From an uncultured Eubacteriales bacterium (lineage in GTDB: Bacteria; Bacillota; Clostridia; Oscillospirales; CAG-272), in assembly GCA_934462885.1 (NCBI GenBank), contig CAKSJC010000106.1, positions 1 to 6,070 of the forward strand: a stretch of DNA of 6,070 nt, in the 5' to 3' direction. The notes beneath the pieces were generated by a model. That model saw only the letters and a list, made by a program, of their open reading frames with translations. It was not told the DNA's origin and did not search any database. Both the position numbers and the translations under genes were made by a program. Positions 5,561 through 6,070 of this stretch are shown piece after piece. How positions within the stretch are numbered: the first letter of the stretch is position 1; every line of letters begins with the position of its first letter.

Positions 5561-6028
5561 TTATCTCGAAACTTTTTCGGCATCAATTGCCAAAACAAGT
5601 ATCAAAATGTCAAGCGCGTTAAACATATCTGAAACTTCAATGCAATATGTATCGGACAGCTTAAAAATAATTTTCGAAATATCGGCTACCTTTAGCCCGT
5701 CTTTATCCGTTATTGAATAATCCCATTCAAGAAAATCTCCGTCGACGCTCCATCCTCTGTAATCAACGGTAAAAGATGGGGAAAACAATGAAAATTTCTT
5801 TTTTACACACCCGACAAATTCTCCTTGAATGTATATATCAAAGCACGGAAGAAAAGTGAAAAGTTTTCTCTTGATCGTCGCTACATGATTTCCCGCCCTA
5901 TCGATAACGTCAAGGCATTTTCCAATCGAAATCTGTCCTTCGACCGTATACACGACGTCCCCGTCTTCATTATGTATGTCGTATGAATCAAGCCAAGAGA
6001 ACAAACGTTGTTTAAATAACAGCTTCAT
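5561..6028 (-). CDS. LURP-one-related (YxjI-like) protein
   Basis: A 155-residue protein of the LURP-one-related family (PF04525), which folds as a Tubby-like beta barrel around a central helix; the biochemical role in bacteria is not known. The N-terminus MKLLFKQRLFSWLDSYDIHNEDGDVVYTVEG and the repeated beta-strand pattern (IGKCLDVIDRAGNHVATIKRK, 35-55; FLEWDYSITDKDGLKVADISK, 99-119) are typical, as is the hydrophobic C-terminal helix ALDILILVLAIDA (138-150). The length agrees with the usual 155-165 residues. The frame stays open to the window edge, with Met codons at 6067 and 6064, but the start at 6028 fits the family best even though only a weak GGGG lies 10 nt upstream. There is no signal peptide, so it is probably cytoplasmic or membrane-associated. 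The next gene downstream is the deacetylase, 60 nt away, with no clear terminator between. Confidence 0.85.
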   Translation of the reverse strand: MKLLFKQRLFSWLDSYDIHNEDGDVVYTVEGQISIGKCLDVIDRAGNHVATIKRKLFTFLPCFDIYIQGEFVGCVKKKFSLFSPSFTVDYRGWSVDGDFLEWDYSITDKDGLKVADISKIIFKLSDTYCIEVSDMFNALDILILVLAIDAEKVSR

Positions 6029-6041
6029 TACTTTTTTACCC

Positions 6042-6057
6042 CAGGATGCGCGTCCTG
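6042..6057. repeat. Short inverted repeat upstream of the LURP-one gene
   Basis: CAGGATGCGCGTCCTG folds back on itself, with CAGGA pairing with TCCTG, then a T-G and a G-C pair. It lies 14 nt upstream of the preferred start codon. No T-tract follows it in either direction, so it is not a terminator. It could be an operator-like site or a leader hairpin, or simply coding sequence if translation starts further upstream. Confidence 0.35.
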
Positions 6058-6070
6058 TGTACATCATTAC

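Overview
The window looks like a piece of a Gram-positive, endospore-forming chromosome, most likely from the class Clostridia. The support is an alpha/beta-type small acid-soluble spore protein with the clostridial 'LTSRQAGSVGG' type core, GGAG-type ribosome binding sites before nearly every gene, two exported enzymes with simple N-terminal export signals and no outer-membrane features, and a LURP-one (YxjI-like) protein. I cannot name a genus from sequence alone.

Layout. The left end (1-548, + strand) is the 3' part of an ABC transporter ATPase of the LolD/MacB type. Its Walker A region lies outside the window. It converges on a spore protein gene (881-678, - strand). The gap between their stop codons (549-677) holds two stacked hairpins, each with a T-tract facing one direction, so it reads as a two-way termination zone. 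Upstream of the spore protein gene (882-1055) there is a good forespore (sigma-G-like) promoter candidate, an 8-bp inverted repeat, and a weak terminator candidate for the next gene.

The rest of the window is a run of five - strand genes, listed in transcription order from the right edge: a LURP-one-related protein (6028-5561), an exported CE4 polysaccharide deacetylase (5500-4739), a large cytoplasmic glycoside hydrolase-like protein with a GH42-like layout (4645-2672), a family 4 uracil-DNA glycosylase with an iron-sulfur cluster (2658-2080), and an exported phosphodiester glycosidase (NAGPA domain, 2075-1056). The last three are tightly packed, with gaps of 13 and 4 nt, and probably share a transcript. 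The first two are separated by 60 and 93 nt gaps with no convincing terminator, so they may belong to the same transcription unit.

How the genes fit together. Three of the five - strand genes act on carbohydrate: a deacetylase and a phosphodiester glycosidase outside the membrane and a glycosidase-like enzyme inside. This suggests a modest cell-surface or glycan-processing theme. The DNA repair glycosylase is a functional outsider carried in the same operon. I see no mobile element, CRISPR array, tRNA, rRNA or phage gene. I found no convincing new multi-gene system; the most interesting points are small ones, namely an altered active-site motif, an unusual operon mix, and the spore gene's control region.
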